The notes below the pieces were generated by a model, which did not search any database, was not told where the DNA came from, and worked only from the letters and a program-made list of their open reading frames with translations. This document shows positions 63,342 to 64,000 of a stretch of DNA of 64,000 nucleotides, one piece after another. The stretch spans positions 29,493,501 through 29,557,500 of the forward strand of contig JAYKKI010000005.1 of assembly GCA_039881145.1 (NCBI GenBank), written 5' to 3'. Position 1 is the first letter of the stretch. Every line of letters begins with the position of its first letter. Position numbers and translations under genes: made by a program. The DNA comes from Druceiella hillmani (taxonomy: Eukaryota > Arthropoda > Insecta > Lepidoptera > Hepialidae).

Positions 63342-64000
63342 TGTGTGTGTGTGTGTGTGTGTATGAGTGTGTGTACGTAAAAACGATGTGTCAGTTAATT
63401 CAGCCGCCCAACATGTAGTGCAATAAAATTTCATTTTGTACAGCAATAAAGGATATAATAAGGCAATTGTCGATAGTCAGAAACATCCTGTTAGAAGTGC
63501 ACCACTCGACTCGAATCGGTTTCGTTGTAAGTTTACATAGTCTTTAATGTCGTTGAAAATGGTGTAGATCTACCTTAATAAATTCTCATAGATGCGATAA
63601 CGTTCGAGATTTGTGCGGAGTAATGAATGATTGACCTTGTCACAGGCTTTCGAAAAGTCCGTATTAATAGAGCTAACCTGCGATTTTTTGCAAAATTTCT
63701 TTGAAACAGAACCATGTCAATTGAACCATGTCAACACATTGAGAATAAAAAGTGTTTTATAAAAGTGATTCAAGTAATTTAGCAAAGGCCGATATGATAT
63801 AGGTAGGTCCGTAGTTCTTACATTGATTTTCGTCATCTAATTTGTAAAATAATGTAGACAGTTTACATTTTTAACCCACTAAGTTAAAAATATACCTGAT
63901 TTAGAGGATTTATTGAATTGGATACATAGTTGGAAACCCAACTATACAGATTCCCTACTAACGTAAATAGCGCCCAAGCAGTGACAATGAATGGGAAAAT
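62899..64000 (-). pseudogene. LINE reverse transcriptase remnant running off the window
   Basis: Reading down from 64000, GIFLT-WVK then the block KNYGPTYIISAFAKLLESLL (63835-63758), equivalent to NYRPISILS---K--E, marks the RT start. VSSINTDFSKACDKVNHSLL (about 63680-63610) is the D--KAFDKV-H motif holding the first catalytic aspartate. After degraded sequence and a microsatellite, the frame 63144-62899 gives LQIFNLPSLATRRKSADLLF then LYKIIHSHIHCPILL, the C-terminal LP-L--RR--ADL-FLYKI block. The palm with YADD is deleted, and stops are scattered throughout. The set of motifs fits a Jockey/CR1-like LINE, and its 5' part should lie beyond position 64000. Confidence 0.85.
63234..63362. repeat. 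compound (TA)n(TG)n(CGTG)n(TG)n microsatellite
   Basis: TA repeats pass into TG, then about ten GCGT units, then TG again. The tract lies inside the LINE remnant and separates its N-terminal and C-terminal RT fragments. Confidence 0.95.

Overview
The window looks like intergenic, repeat-rich nuclear DNA from an animal, most likely an insect or other arthropod. It is very AT-rich throughout, has many long (TA)n tracts, and carries only decayed transposable-element coding sequence: LINEs, a Tc1-like transposase and possibly a Ty3/Gypsy scrap. The species cannot be named from this sequence. No complete protein-coding gene, rRNA or tRNA was found. Two short coding-like stretches may be exons or pseudogene remnants (19188-19784 plus, 36951-37100 minus).

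The most informative component is a family of short dispersed elements of about 180-280 bp, with eight copies: A 19321-19603, B 20980-21162, C about 23160-23330, D 28321-28501, E about 32860-32950, F about 50192-50335, H about 55530-55618 (minus) and G 60329-60518. Each carries all or part of a minimal type I hammerhead ribozyme: CTGAAGA, a GTTGT/ACAAC stem II, GAAA, a tiny stem III, GTC, with CCAC/GTGG closing stem I. Copy D is complete at every core position; most others have lost core bases. Copies A, B, D and G are bounded by 11-14 bp direct repeats that look like target-site duplications. Copies A and G are head-to-head palindromes. This resembles the hammerhead-bearing termini of Penelope-like elements and retrozymes, but no Penelope reverse transcriptase or GIY-YIG endonuclease is visible, so the copies are probably non-autonomous or truncated.

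Layout. 1-6.1 kb: gene-free AT-rich DNA. 6.1-7.1 kb: a Tc1-like transposon remnant abutting the minus-strand C-terminal end of an endonuclease/reverse-transcriptase LINE. 9.1-10.85 kb: a near-identical inverted duplication with (TA)n tracts. 10.9-19 kb: non-coding with small tandem repeats. 19.2-23.3 kb: hammerhead elements A-C, one of them splitting an open frame. 28.3 kb: the intact ribozyme copy D. 36.95-37.1 kb: an orphan coding-like 3' end. 39.6-41.4 kb: a minus-strand CR1/Jockey-type LINE with ORF1 and RT remnants and a deleted middle. 46.0-46.65 kb: a second LINE RT tail on the plus strand. 50.3-62.15 kb: a large, diverged inverted duplication with arms of about 5 kb and a spacer of about 1.7 kb. 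62.9-64.0 kb: a third minus-strand LINE RT running off the window and split by a compound microsatellite.

Nothing here forms an operon or pathway. The window mostly records successive element insertion, inversion and microsatellite growth.
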